Positions 51,933 to 61,149 of a stretch of DNA of 64,000 nt are shown here, in pieces. Position 1 is the stretch's first letter. The number at the start of each line of letters is the position of its first letter. The stretch is taken from the NCBI RefSeq assembly GCF_003967515.1, contig NZ_BIFQ01000001.1, positions 4,588,001 through 4,652,000 on the forward strand, written 5' to 3'. The DNA is from Dictyobacter aurantiacus. GTDB lineage: Bacteria > Chloroflexota > Ktedonobacteria > Ktedonobacterales > Ktedonobacteraceae. The notes below the pieces were generated by a model, which did not search any database, was not told the origin of the DNA, and was given only the letters and a program-made list of their open reading frames with translations. The translations under genes were made by a program, and so were the position numbers.

Positions 51933-52024
51933 TGCAGGATGGGCGGCTGCCCTTCCTGCCGGGGGCATGGGGGTGTCCCCCAAATGCCCCTTTTTCCCTC
52001 TTTGCCGCCGCAGGCGGCACATCA
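51933..52024. repeat. GC-rich interspersed repeat
   Basis: TGCAGGATGGGCGGCTGCCC, TTCCTGCCGGGGGC, GGGGGTGTCCCCCAAATG and the GCCGCCGCAGGCGGC hairpin. It closely matches the copy that the IS element has split at 47998/49461 and the one at 63780. Confidence 0.75.
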
Positions 52025-52064
52025 AGAACCTCAAGTTCCTGTTAACAGAGAGGAATAAAAAGAA

Positions 52065-53999
52065 ATGGGCGCTGAGCGCTACTCCTTGCAGCGCACGCTG
52101 CCAAGCGGGCACATGAGCGAAGTCTGGCTGGCCTACGACCAGCAAGAGGCCCGCCAGGTCGTCGTCAAAATCATGAAGGTCTACGAGGGCGACCCCTATC
52201 GCAACCAGAAAACGGCCGAGCGCTTCGCGCGCGAGATCGCCATTCTGCAGGACCTGAGCCACCCCCAGATCCTACCGCTGCTGGACTCCGGCCATATGCT
52301 CTATAAGCGCCACAACGTTCCCTACCTGGTGTCGCCCTACATCCCCGAGGGTTCACTGGCCACGTTGATGAATCGGCGTCCCCCCTGGCAGTTCTGGTCG
52401 TTGCGCCAGGTGGCCGATGCCGTCATGCAGGCGGCGAACTGCCTGTGGTATCTGCACTGCCATCAGCCGCAGATTGTGCATGAGGATATCAAGCCGGGGA
52501 ACTTTCTCTATCGTTCAGTCAACACGGCCGAGCGCGTCGTCTTTCTCTATCTCTTTGACTTTGGCATCTCGCGCTACAAACACCAGTCCTTTGAAATGGC
52601 CAGCGAGGTGGTGGGCACGCCAGCGTTTATGGCCCCGGAACAGATCGAGCAGCACGTTCATTGCGCCTCCGACCAATATGCCCTGGCCGTGATGGCCTGC
52701 GTGCTGCTGACCGGCCAGTTCCCGGTTCATGTCGATGATGAGGATCGGCAATACTACCTGGAGGCCCACCTGTATACTCCTCCTCAACCTCCCAGCGCTC
52801 TGTTGCCCGAGCGGCTGCGGTCGGAGCAGATAGATAATGTCTTTCTGCGCGCCCTGGAGAAGAATCCTGAGCGCCGTTTCCCGACCGTGCTGGCGTTCGC
52901 CGAAGCTCTGCGCCATGCTATCTCTGCCTATGGCGAGGATAAGACCGAGCCAGATCCAGTTCTGGTCGTTCCGGGCCCGCGTTTCTCCCCCGCCTTCGAT
53001 GCGTCCGATAGCCAGGACCATCGTGTGTTGGACGAGCCGCTGCCGATCAAGCCTCCCAAAGCGATCGCGCCTGATCGTCCTGAGGGCGTGTTGCTCGCGC
53101 CATTGCCGGTACAGGGACCACTACGTGTATCGCTCCCTTCGCGTCCCAAGGCGTTGAGCTGGTGCCCCGATGGCGCGGCCCTGGCCTGCGTGCTCTATGG
53201 TGCCATCTATATCTACCGGCGGGGCCATGATCTGCAACTGGTGACGACCCTCAACGCGGGGCGTGCCAGCGTGGTGAGCTGGTCGGCCGATAGCCGGGTA
53301 CTGGCGGTGGCTGGTGACCGCCAGGTCTGTTTCTGGGATGTGGAGCGTGCCGCTTCACTACCCTACGCGCTGCAGTTGACCGTCAGCACGCCGCTAGGCA
53401 TGGATTGGTCCCATCAGGATCAACTGGCACTCTGGCTCGATACCACAATCTGGATCTACCATCTCCCGTGCGAACGCCTGCTGCAGTCGCGCCCACTGGC
53501 GCCCCAGCATATCTCTACGGGAGAGATGCGCTGTGATAATGTTGGCACCCTGCTCTGGTCGCCCGATGGAACCCTTCTGGCCAGTGGGTCCAGCCATGGC
53601 GAAGTGGTTTGCTGGCCGGTAGGTAGTAAGCAGCTCGCCTGGCAGGTGGCCAACTTGAGCCAGAAAATTCAATGCCTGGCGTGGTCAAGAGATGGCTCAC
53701 TGCTGCTGGTGGCGACCCAGGATCGTCGCGTGCTGGGCCGGGATGTACAAACGCAAAGCGAGGCCCTCCATTGGGAGAAGCTGCCCGCCCTGCCACGCTT
53801 GCTCACGATCTCTCGTCAGGGCCATATTACGCTGGCCTCCAGCGAGAAACGGCTGTTAATCGGTTTCGCCCACACCGCGCACCCCTCTCTGTCGGCGCCA
53901 GGACAACTCCTGGCCGCCTGGTCGCCTGGAAAAAATGAGCTGGCTACCCTGGATGATCAGGATGCCAGCGTCCTCAACATCTGGTCCATCCCTGCCTGA
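52065..53999 (+). CDS. Protein kinase with WD40-like beta-propeller
   Basis: A 644-residue Hanks-type Ser/Thr kinase. Residues 1-285 are the kinase: the Gly-loop is degenerate (LPSGHMSEVWLA), with the ATP Lys K35, E57 of helix C, the catalytic loop HEDIKPGNFL (D141) and the DFG motif D165-G167, then GTPAFMAPEQ. The usual HRD Arg is Glu (E140). After a Pro-rich linker, residues 350-644 form WD40-like blades (LSWCPDGAALACVLYG, LLWSPDGTLLASGSSHGEV, LAWSRDGSLLLVAT). There is no membrane helix, so it is cytoplasmic. Substrate unknown. GAGAGGAA precedes the ATG at some distance. Confidence 0.9.
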   Translation: MGAERYSLQRTLPSGHMSEVWLAYDQQEARQVVVKIMKVYEGDPYRNQKTAERFAREIAILQDLSHPQILPLLDSGHMLYKRHNVPYLVSPYIPEGSLATLMNRRPPWQFWSLRQVADAVMQAANCLWYLHCHQPQIVHEDIKPGNFLYRSVNTAERVVFLYLFDFGISRYKHQSFEMASEVVGTPAFMAPEQIEQHVHCASDQYALAVMACVLLTGQFPVHVDDEDRQYYLEAHLYTPPQPPSALLPERLRSEQIDNVFLRALEKNPERRFPTVLAFAEALRHAISAYGEDKTEPDPVLVVPGPRFSPAFDASDSQDHRVLDEPLPIKPPKAIAPDRPEGVLLAPLPVQGPLRVSLPSRPKALSWCPDGAALACVLYGAIYIYRRGHDLQLVTTLNAGRASVVSWSADSRVLAVAGDRQVCFWDVERAASLPYALQLTVSTPLGMDWSHQDQLALWLDTTIWIYHLPCERLLQSRPLAPQHISTGEMRCDNVGTLLWSPDGTLLASGSSHGEVVCWPVGSKQLAWQVANLSQKIQCLAWSRDGSLLLVATQDRRVLGRDVQTQSEALHWEKLPALPRLLTISRQGHITLASSEKRLLIGFAHTAHPSLSAPGQLLAAWSPGKNELATLDDQDASVLNIWSIPA

Positions 54000-54133
54000 T
54001 GCTCGCTGTATCAATGGTTAAAAAAAGGTTTCATATTGTATCTTCATATCTTGCTGTTGCGTATACCAGATATATCCAATAAGTCAAAAAGAACATAAAA
54101 ACGTTTTTGCTGAAATAGATTGGAGGGCATTCT

Positions 54134-54646
54134 ATGAGCTCACATACTGAAGATAAAAGCGATAAGAAACTCCTCAGCGATAAAATTAAAGATATCCGCA
54201 TGGCGATGATGACCACCGTCGATCCTGACGGGACCCTGCACAGCCGCCCCATGGCCAGCCAGGACTTCAAGGCGCTGGAGTTTGATGGCGATCTCTGGTT
54301 TATGACCTATGCCAGCTCGCACAAAGTTACAGAGGTGCAGCAGCATCAGCAGGTCAACCTGAGCTACAGCAAGCCGGGTGACAATCTGTATGTCTCGGTT
54401 ACCGGGACGGCGCAACTCGTGCGCGATCGCCAGAAGATCAAAGACCTCTGGAACCCAATCTATAAGACCTGGTTTCCCAATGGTGAAGACGATCCCGATA
54501 TCGCGCTGCTGAAGGTGCATGTAGATAGCGCCGAGTACTGGGATGCGCCATCCGGCAAGATGGGTTTTCTGTATACCATTACCAAAGGTTTAGCCTCGCA
54601 TGGCGAAAAGCAGGCCGGCGAAGATGTAAAGCTCGACATCCATTGA
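54134..54646 (+). CDS. Pyridoxamine 5'-phosphate oxidase-like flavin-binding protein
   Basis: A 170-residue split-barrel protein of the general stress protein 26 type. It shows IRMAMMTTVDPDGTLHSRPM, the strand DLWFMTYASSHKV, QVNLSYSKPGDNLYVSVTGTA and the C-terminal AEYWDAPSGKMGFLY. Such proteins bind FMN or FAD; whether it has oxidase activity is unknown. GGAGGG precedes the ATG. It converges with the NADH dehydrogenase gene through a very long inverted repeat. Confidence 0.88.
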   Translation: MSSHTEDKSDKKLLSDKIKDIRMAMMTTVDPDGTLHSRPMASQDFKALEFDGDLWFMTYASSHKVTEVQQHQQVNLSYSKPGDNLYVSVTGTAQLVRDRQKIKDLWNPIYKTWFPNGEDDPDIALLKVHVDSAEYWDAPSGKMGFLYTITKGLASHGEKQAGEDVKLDIH

Positions 54647-54725
54647 GCGCCACGAATAAAAAATACAAAAAAGAGAGGTGCCTTTACGACACCTCTCTTT
54701 TTTGTATTTTTTATTCGTGGCGCTC
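54645..54725. terminator. Perfect 36-bp-arm inverted repeat between convergent genes
   Basis: Arms 54645-54680 and 54690-54725 are exact complements around a 9-nt loop (CCTTTACGA). Each arm contains A-rich or T-rich blocks so that both strands read GAGAGGTG...CACCTCTCTTTTTTG, a textbook bidirectional terminator core. The outer 15 bp lie within coding sequence: the stop of the upstream gene on one side and the last codons (RPERHE) of the NADH dehydrogenase on the other. Confidence 0.92.
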
Positions 54726-55994
54726 AGGGCGGCTGATGATCCTGGCATGGCGCTGGAAGCGCAGGTAGGACCAGCTCCATTGCATCAGTACGATCAGGCG
54801 ATTTTCGTAGCCAATCAGATAGATGATATGCACGAGCAGCCAGAGCATCCAGGCCAGGAAGCCGGCGAAGCGGATCTTGTTTATGTATGCGACCGCGAAG
54901 GCGCGCCCCACGGTGGCCATATAGCCTTTGTTGTGGTAGTGGAATGGTGCTTCTGCTGGCTTGTTGGCGAGCCGCCGCTCGATGACGGACGCTACATATC
55001 GTCCCTGCTGCATGGCTACCGGCGCGATGCCCGGTAGCGGCTTCCCATCCTGCATGAGGGTGGCCGTATCCCCCAGCACAAATATCTCTGCATGCCCCGG
55101 CACCGTCAGGTCGGACAACACCTTGACGCGTCCAGCCCGGTCGGTCTCGGCACCCAGCCATTGGCCCGCCGCCGAAGCCTGCACGCCCGCAGTCCAGATT
55201 ATGGTGCTGGCAGGGATCCATTCACCGCCGGCGATAACCCCATCGGTCGTAATCTCTTCCACAGGCGTGCTGAGGCGTACGTCTACCTTCAGCTTTTGGA
55301 GCTCATGACGAGCTTTTGTCGAAAGCGAGCGCGGAAAGGAACCGAGGATCTGCGGCATGGCCTCAATCAGCAGGATATGGATTCTGGCGGGATCGATGTG
55401 TCGGAATTCGGGGAGCAGCGATTTGTAGGCCAGTTCGGCGATAGAACCGGCCAGTTCAACCCCGGTTGGACCCGCTCCAACGACGGCGAAGGTCAATAAC
55501 TGCTGGATGCGCTCGGAATCGGTCTCGATCTCCGCCTGTTCGAATGCCAGTAGCAGCTTGCGGCGTATCTCACGCGCATTGTCCAGGTTTTTTAAGCCGG
55601 GTGCCAGCGGCTGCCACTCCTCTGTATGCCCGAAGTAGTTTTCATGGGCGCCGGTGGCGATAATTAAATAATCGTAGCTGATGCTGCCGTCCCGCATCAT
55701 CACACGCTTCTGTGCTACATCGATGCCCGTGACCTCAGACATGATGACTACGGTGTTCTTCTGCTTGCGCAGCACGTGACGGATCGGCGTACTGATATCG
55801 GCGGGCGAGAGCGCCGCCGTTGCCACCTGGTAGAGCAAAGGCTGGAAGAGATGGTGGTTAGTACGATCGATCACCGTCAACTGCACATCCGGCAGCTTCT
55901 TACCCAAAGCCAGCGCCGCCTGCAGCCCCCCAAAACCAGCCCCGATAATGACAATATGCGTCTCATTTGTTGCTGTATCCCGCTGACGTGTCAT
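54711..55994 (-). CDS. ndh: Type II NADH dehydrogenase
   Basis: A 427-residue single-subunit flavoprotein that passes electrons from NADH to quinone without pumping protons. It has the FAD-binding GAGFGGLQAALALGK, the second dinucleotide fold VVGAGPTGVELAGSIAELA, the NDH-2 hallmark VLGDTATL with PGIAPVAMQQGRYVA, and a C-terminal amphipathic/hydrophobic segment (FLAWMLWLLVHIIYLIG) for membrane attachment. AAAGG precedes the ATG. Its 3' end forms one arm of a large terminator. Normal length. Confidence 0.93.
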   Translation of the reverse strand: MTRQRDTATNETHIVIIGAGFGGLQAALALGKKLPDVQLTVIDRTNHHLFQPLLYQVATAALSPADISTPIRHVLRKQKNTVVIMSEVTGIDVAQKRVMMRDGSISYDYLIIATGAHENYFGHTEEWQPLAPGLKNLDNAREIRRKLLLAFEQAEIETDSERIQQLLTFAVVGAGPTGVELAGSIAELAYKSLLPEFRHIDPARIHILLIEAMPQILGSFPRSLSTKARHELQKLKVDVRLSTPVEEITTDGVIAGGEWIPASTIIWTAGVQASAAGQWLGAETDRAGRVKVLSDLTVPGHAEIFVLGDTATLMQDGKPLPGIAPVAMQQGRYVASVIERRLANKPAEAPFHYHNKGYMATVGRAFAVAYINKIRFAGFLAWMLWLLVHIIYLIGYENRLIVLMQWSWSYLRFQRHARIISRPERHE

Positions 55995-56194
55995 CCTGGA
56001 AATTACCTTTCATGGATACGTTTTCGCTGCCGAAGCAAAAACGAGAACGGAAGCGAAGGCTCCAAAAGAAACGTCCCCGTAGGTGCCGGGCTTGCCCCGG
56101 CTTTGCCGCGCAGCGGCCCGTACCCGGGCGCGCACGTTCCCCCAAAGGTGACATCTTTCCCAGCGAAGGATGAACCAATGGATGGGCGATATTA

Positions 56195-56653
56195 TCATTT
56201 TACACGTTTGAGGTTGTCAGAATGGGACATGTTGGAGCGCTGGAATTGTTGCCAGCGCGCCTGCATCTGCTGGAAGTTATCGTCAAGCCTGTGGCGCGGC
56301 AGCACCACCTGGGTGGTCTGGCCCTCACCGATCAGGTCGGATAGCTCGTTATAGACCTGGCAATGGATGTAGACGCGGTTCTTTTCGACCCTGGGCTGAT
56401 CGGCTATCAGCCGCACGCGCATGCCGGGCAGGGCCGAAGCGATATGGCGCACGCTTACCTCGTGTCCAATCGCCTCTTCATCCCGCTCCAGAAATGGTAG
56501 CAGCAGTTTGCGTCCCACCAGCTCCATGTGCTTCGTCATCCAGTAGGTGGCGTAGACGGGATGGATGGCGCCCAGTTCCTCGAACTGGACCGTCATCTCG
56601 TCTGTTACCGTGATCTCAAATTCTGCTTGCTGGTCGGATGGTATCGGCTGCAT
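56195..56653 (-). CDS. Thioesterase-like hot-dog protein
   Basis: A 152-residue protein with a predicted hot-dog fold. The segments VQFEELGAIHPVYATYWMTKHMELVGRKLL and EAIGHEVSVRHIASALPGMRV resemble acyl-CoA thioesterases of the FlK/YbgC kind. The usual catalytic residues cannot be fixed from one sequence. The ATG at 56653 has AAGGGGAG upstream and is preferred to a start 18 codons earlier. It lies 29 bp downstream of the E2 gene on the same strand, so it may hydrolyse acyl-CoA made by that complex. Confidence 0.78.
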   Translation of the reverse strand: MQPIPSDQQAEFEITVTDEMTVQFEELGAIHPVYATYWMTKHMELVGRKLLLPFLERDEEAIGHEVSVRHIASALPGMRVRLIADQPRVEKNRVYIHCQVYNELSDLIGEGQTTQVVLPRHRLDDNFQQMQARWQQFQRSNMSHSDNLKRVK

Positions 56654-56682
56654 CGCTCCCCTTCTCTCTGCCTGTGAGCGGA

Positions 56683-58005
56683 CTAGCGCATGTGCAGCAG
56701 CAGGCACTGCGGCTGCTCAAGCAGCTCAATCAGGGTGTTCAGGAAGCGCATGGCCAGCTCGCCGTCGATCAGGCGATGGTCGGCGGTAAACGACAGCGGC
56801 AGCACCGGTCGTACCTCGATGTGATCTTCCACGACCCAGGGACGTTTGGTGATGCGGCCCAGGCCCAGGATGCCAGCTTCGCCGGGATTGATGATCGGCG
56901 TGGTGAAGAAGCCACCGACGGTGCCGTAGTTGCTGATGGTGAAGGTGCTGCCGCGCAGCTCCTCCAGCTTCAGTTTCTGTTCACGGCCTGCATCGGCCAG
57001 CCGCGCGATCTCGCGTGCGATCTCCAGCAGCGTCAGCCGGTCCGCGTGGCGTAGCACGGGCACCAGCAGGCCATCGCTGGTCGCGGTGGCGATGCCGATA
57101 TGATAGTAGCGCTTGAGCACGATCTCCTGCGTCCCCTCATCAATGGTTGCGTTGATCATCGGATAGTGCTGCAGCGTATGTACCAGGGCCTTGATGATCA
57201 TGGGGAGATACGAGAGCTTGACGCCCTCTGCCTGCGCCAGTGGCAGCAGGTTTTTCCGCAGTTCGACCAGGCCTGTCGCGTCGACCTCGACCAGCGATGA
57301 GACCTGGGGAATCGTGCTGACCGAGCGTACCATATTTTCGGCGATGCGTCGGCGCAGCCCGCGCAGGGGGATGCGCTCCTCCTCCTGTGGTTTTTCCTCG
57401 CTCTGTGTTATTGTCGGCATCGCGGGCTGTCGGGCCGCTGTTGTAGCGACCTGTGCGGCGGCTGGCTGCGCCTCCACCTGTGCCGGGGCGTTCATGCGCG
57501 CGATGGCCTGCTGCACATCCTCTGTGCGTACGCGACCCGCATGGCCTGTACCACTGATGGTGGCGATGTCGATGCCAAACTCTTTCGCCATGCGCCGCGC
57601 CACCGGCGTCGCCAGTACCCGACGTGGATACGTCGTCGGAGCCGTATCTTTCTCTTTATGCACGCCATTGCTCAGGTTGGTCTTGATGGCGGGCAGGATG
57701 GTCTGGTGCGTCACCGCGCTGGCCGCCGGGGTGGCTGAGAGTTGACGGGCGGCGGACTGCTGCTCCGCCGCGTCCTCCAGCGTCAGCAGGACGGTTTTGA
57801 CCGCGACGACCTCGCCCTCGGGGATCGACAGTTCAACCACCGTGCCTGCTACTGGCGAGGGTAGTTCGACGACCGCCTTGTCGGTCTGCACGGCCACGAT
57901 GGCTTGATCCTGCGTCACCTGATCTCCTGGCTTGACGAGCCATTGGACTATTTCTGCTTCAGTGATCCCTTCCCCCAGATCTGGAAGATGAAATGGCACT
58001 ATCAT
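56683..58005 (-). CDS. 2-oxo acid dehydrogenase complex E2 (acyltransferase)
   Basis: A 440-residue dihydrolipoyl acyltransferase. The lipoyl domain is residues 1-78, with the lipoyl-Lys K43 in QTDKAVVELPSP. After a flexible linker, the E1/E3-binding domain follows (LATPVARRMAKEFGIDI, GHAGRVRTEDV), then the catalytic domain (GLRRRIAENMVRS) with the active-site His in FTADHRLIDG. Sequence alone does not separate branched-chain oxo acid from pyruvate complexes; the neighbouring genes favour the branched-chain type. GAGGAGAG precedes the ATG. No E3 gene is in the window. Confidence 0.93.
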   Translation of the reverse strand: MIVPFHLPDLGEGITEAEIVQWLVKPGDQVTQDQAIVAVQTDKAVVELPSPVAGTVVELSIPEGEVVAVKTVLLTLEDAAEQQSAARQLSATPAASAVTHQTILPAIKTNLSNGVHKEKDTAPTTYPRRVLATPVARRMAKEFGIDIATISGTGHAGRVRTEDVQQAIARMNAPAQVEAQPAAAQVATTAARQPAMPTITQSEEKPQEEERIPLRGLRRRIAENMVRSVSTIPQVSSLVEVDATGLVELRKNLLPLAQAEGVKLSYLPMIIKALVHTLQHYPMINATIDEGTQEIVLKRYYHIGIATATSDGLLVPVLRHADRLTLLEIAREIARLADAGREQKLKLEELRGSTFTISNYGTVGGFFTTPIINPGEAGILGLGRITKRPWVVEDHIEVRPVLPLSFTADHRLIDGELAMRFLNTLIELLEQPQCLLLHMR

Positions 58006-58070
58006 TACATGCTCTCCTCAAGAGCCCGTTGTTGACCAGCGCGCGAATGACGCTGGCCAGACAGGCGCTG

Positions 58071-59045
58071 TTATACCGTCATCGAGGCTCTTGCCGCCTG
58101 AATAATGCGGGTGGCGCTGGGTACGTGGTAATCCTCTAAAATAACGGGCGAGACGACGTCGTAGCCCGTGACGCGCATGACCGGAGCCTCCAGCCAGAAG
58201 AGCGCCTTCTCGTTGATGGTGGCGACGATCTCGGCACCCACCCCGGCCGACTTTGGTGCCTCGTGCACCACGATGGCCCGCCCCGTCTTTTCGACCGAGT
58301 GGATAATGGTCTCGCTATCAAACGGCGAGAGGGTGCGCAGATCGATGATCTCGGCCGAGATCCCTTCTTCTGCCAGCAGGTCCGCCGCCTCCAGCGCGGT
58401 GGCGACCATCGCGCTCCAGGCGACGATGGTGATGTCGGTTCCTTCACGCGCGATGGTCGCCTTGCCTAACGGGACCGTGTAGTGTCCGTCGGGCACATCC
58501 TGGCGTCCGGCGCGGTAGCCGCGCAGGGGCTCAAGAAAGACGACCGGATCTGGATCGTTGATAGCCGCCAGCAGCATGCCTTTGGCGTCATAGGGGGTGG
58601 CCGGGGCCACGACCTTTAGACCAGGGGCATGGACGAAGTGGGCCTCCAGGGCGTCACCGTGCAGCTCGAAGGCGCGTACACCACCCCCAAAGGGGGCGCG
58701 CACGACCAGGGGACAGGTGAAGCGTCCGCGCGAGCGGGCGCGGATGCGCGCCGCCTGCAGTAGCAGTTGGGCGAAGGATTGCATCGAGAAGCCCAGAAAT
58801 TGGATCTCGGCGATCGGCAGCAGACCATAGGTCGCCAGTCCAATGGCGGTCCCGACGATGCCGGCCTCGGCCAGCGGGGTATCCACCACGCGCTCCTCGC
58901 CATAGCGCTCGATCAGCCCATCGGTGGCACGGAAAACACCGCCGTTGCGCCCGACGTCTTCGCCCATTACCATTACCCGTTCATCCTCACCCATGGCCAC
59001 GTTCAGGGCGTCATTAATGGCCTCAATCAGGTTACGCTGAGTCAT
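58071..59045 (-). CDS. 2-oxo acid dehydrogenase E1 component, beta subunit
   Basis: A 324-residue transketolase-like subunit. It shows MGEDVGRNGGVFRATDGL, PLAEAGIVGTAIGLA, APFGGGVRAFELHGDALEA and DLRTLSPFD. It pairs with the alpha subunit to decarboxylate a 2-oxo acid using thiamine diphosphate. It overlaps the alpha gene by the sequence ATGA (4 bp), and the E2 gene starts 65 bp downstream. Branched-chain specificity is the most likely reading but is unproven. Confidence 0.94.
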   Translation of the reverse strand: MTQRNLIEAINDALNVAMGEDERVMVMGEDVGRNGGVFRATDGLIERYGEERVVDTPLAEAGIVGTAIGLATYGLLPIAEIQFLGFSMQSFAQLLLQAARIRARSRGRFTCPLVVRAPFGGGVRAFELHGDALEAHFVHAPGLKVVAPATPYDAKGMLLAAINDPDPVVFLEPLRGYRAGRQDVPDGHYTVPLGKATIAREGTDITIVAWSAMVATALEAADLLAEEGISAEIIDLRTLSPFDSETIIHSVEKTGRAIVVHEAPKSAGVGAEIVATINEKALFWLEAPVMRVTGYDVVSPVILEDYHVPSATRIIQAARASMTV

Positions 59046-60148
59046 GGGAAGGTGACTCCTTTCTGCGATTGCCTGAGCGATTCCAGCATCTCCTGCCGCT
59101 GCTGCTTCAGAATGGGCGTCGGCTCGGCGTAGACCTGCTCAAACATGCTTTCGGGCGGTGGAATAGGCTCGGTCAGGGCTGTGGTGACGCTGCGCGCGAT
59201 ATATTCACGCAGCTCCTCTTCCAGCGCCTCCTGCTTGTTGGCATCCCACAGGTTTAGATGTTCCAGGCAGACGCGCAGACGTGTGATGGGATCGCGCTGA
59301 TCCTTCCACTCGGTCAGCTCGCCGGCCGGCTGATAGCGCTGCGGATCATCGGCGGTGGAGTGGGGACCAAAGCGGTAGGTGACGGCCTCGATAAAGGTTG
59401 GACCTTCGCCGTTGCGCGCCCGCTCAAGCGCCGCCCGCGTCTCGCGATACATAGCCAGTACATCATTGCCATCCACCAACTTGCCGGGCATGCCATAGGC
59501 GACGGCCTTCTGCGCGATGGTCTCGCTGGCCGTCTGCCTTGCACGTGGGACCGAGATCGCCCAGCCATTATTCTGGCTGATCAATACAACCGGCGCCTTG
59601 AACACGGCGGCGAAGTTCATCCCCTCGTGGAACGCTCCCTCTGAGGTGGCGCCATCTCCAAATAGTGTCAGGGCGGCCGTTTTGGCCCGGCGCAGCTTCA
59701 TGCCCCAGGCTACGCCAACGGCGTGTGGAATCTGTTCGGCGATGCCGATCTGCTGTCCAAATACATTGACGCCCGGTGGGACCAGGCCGGCTTTGGGATG
59801 GCCACGGAAGAAGAGGGGAACGTGTTCGGCCGGCAGACCATGTACGATACAGGCCAGCCCATCGCGATACGAACCGAACAGCCAATCATCCTTTTTAAGC
59901 GCCAGCGTGCTCCCAACCTGGGCCGCTTCCTGACCCGCGACCGGGGCGTAGGTGCAGAGCCGTCCCTGCCGCTGGAGATTAATCAACCGCGTATCAAAGA
60001 GGCGGCCAAAGCTCATCCAGCGATACATCTCGAGCAGCATTTCCTCTGACTCTTCGATATGCATCCCTGGCTGCAGTGAGCCATCGGGCGCCAGCACGCT
60101 GATGGGCTCCGGTGGCCGGATATCATGCTCATGAAGTGTACTAGTCAT
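59042..60148 (-). CDS. 2-oxo acid dehydrogenase E1 component, alpha subunit
   Basis: A 368-residue subunit that holds thiamine diphosphate: GDGATSEGAFHEGMNFAAV followed by LISQNNGWAISVPR is the ThDP/Mg motif. The phosphorylation-loop region YRFGPHSTADDP is typical of branched-chain and acetoin-like E1 alpha. The ATG at 60148 (GAGAAGAGA upstream) is preferred to one 8 codons earlier. It is the first gene of the E1alpha-E1beta-E2-thioesterase operon. No pathway-specific transaminase or ligase is nearby. Confidence 0.93.
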   Translation of the reverse strand: MTSTLHEHDIRPPEPISVLAPDGSLQPGMHIEESEEMLLEMYRWMSFGRLFDTRLINLQRQGRLCTYAPVAGQEAAQVGSTLALKKDDWLFGSYRDGLACIVHGLPAEHVPLFFRGHPKAGLVPPGVNVFGQQIGIAEQIPHAVGVAWGMKLRRAKTAALTLFGDGATSEGAFHEGMNFAAVFKAPVVLISQNNGWAISVPRARQTASETIAQKAVAYGMPGKLVDGNDVLAMYRETRAALERARNGEGPTFIEAVTYRFGPHSTADDPQRYQPAGELTEWKDQRDPITRLRVCLEHLNLWDANKQEALEEELREYIARSVTTALTEPIPPPESMFEQVYAEPTPILKQQRQEMLESLRQSQKGVTFP

Positions 60149-60324
60149 GTGTCTCTTCTCGCACTTACTCATCTTTGTAATTATCGTCAGGGTGCCGCTC
60201 CGCTGCGGCCAGGGCTGGCATATTTATCGCCTGCTTCTGGTCCCTCCTGAGAGGTTTCCTATAGCTGCTGTGGAACATGCCTGCGCCTGTCTGACTTCAT
60301 AGACTGCTATGTACGTATGATTTG

Positions 60325-60775
60325 CTGAGAATGTGTCTGACTCTCATGATCATCGCTCTAAGCATGCTTAAGTTTTTGCACCTGCAGTGCTCAGAAGTCC
60401 TTTGTAGGTTGGCACATTGGATGCGCATCCGCGTACTGCATGCATCAATACATCCCTGATATGCAAGCACTGACGGTGCTCCCACGTCCTTTATATGGTG
60501 GTACATCGGGGCGCATCCACTCACCACAAGACTCCTGATATGCAAGCACTGACGGTGCTCCCACGTCCTTTATATGGTGGTACATCGGGGCGCATCCGCT
60601 CACCACAAGACTCCTGATATGCAAGCACCGGCGGTGCTCCCACTCCCTTTATATGGTGGTGCATCGGGTGCGCGGATGCGCACCCGATGCACCACCATAT
60701 AAAACCCTCGCGGCCGCGTAGCGGACGCGCGTATGGCGGCGCTCACATCCCCACACAATGACGAGAGTCAGAATA
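60325..60775. mobile_element. MITE-like element expanded by a 79-bp array
   Basis: The left end GAGAATGTGTCTGACTCTCA and right end ATGACGAGAGTCAGAATAG form an imperfect inverted repeat. It contains direct repeats of exactly 79 bp (reference points 60456, 60535, 60614) with CTGATATGCAAGCACTGACG, then a perfect palindrome and a GCGGCCGCGTAGCGG tail. It occupies the 632-bp gap between the E1 alpha gene and the EthD-like gene. Confidence 0.65.
60648..60703. repeat. Perfect long palindrome, 26-bp arms
   Basis: Arms 60648-60673 and 60678-60703 are exact complements around GGAT, centre GGTGCGC/GCGCACC, outer arm TTTATATGGTGGTGCATCG. The earlier 79-bp units carry only broken forms of it. Confidence 0.95.
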
Positions 60776-60780
60776 GACCA

Positions 60781-61077
60781 TTAAACAATTTCGGTAAAGG
60801 CAATGGTGACGCTATCGGGCGTCGCAAAATTAACAAGATCGGCATTAGTCGCCTGCCCCTCGGGGGAACTCAGGCCGGCCTTACGCTCTTCTTTACTATT
60901 GAAATAGAGGGTTGCCATCAGATAGTAGGGGGCATCCTTGCCGGTGAAGCGGCTGACCTCGACCTTCTGCAGGCCCGGTATCTTTTTGACCAGGGGGATA
61001 TGGGTATCAAAGTAATGCTTCTCGAACTTCTCACGGTCCGCCGGTTCCTTATAGAGCGCGATCATTGTGACTGCCAT
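60781..61077 (-). CDS. EthD-like dimeric alpha/beta-barrel protein
   Basis: A 98-residue protein of the EthD family (ferredoxin-like fold): VTMIALYKEPADREKFEKHY, HIPLVKKIPGLQKVEVSRF, then YYLMATLYFNSKEE and STPEGQATNADLVNFA-like end. EthD is required for ethyl tert-butyl ether breakdown in Rhodococcus but its chemistry is unclear. The start at 61077 has AAGGAG 10 nt upstream; ATGs at 61083 and 61086 are alternatives. It lies downstream of the aldehyde dehydrogenase gene (72 bp) on the same strand. Confidence 0.85.
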   Translation of the reverse strand: MAVTMIALYKEPADREKFEKHYFDTHIPLVKKIPGLQKVEVSRFTGKDAPYYLMATLYFNSKEERKAGLSSPEGQATNADLVNFATPDSVTIAFTEIV

Positions 61078-61149
61078 TGTCATCATTCTCCTTATAGCGC
61101 TTGCCACCGCCGAATCAGGTGGCTCTTTTTACCTTACATTACCGTTGTG

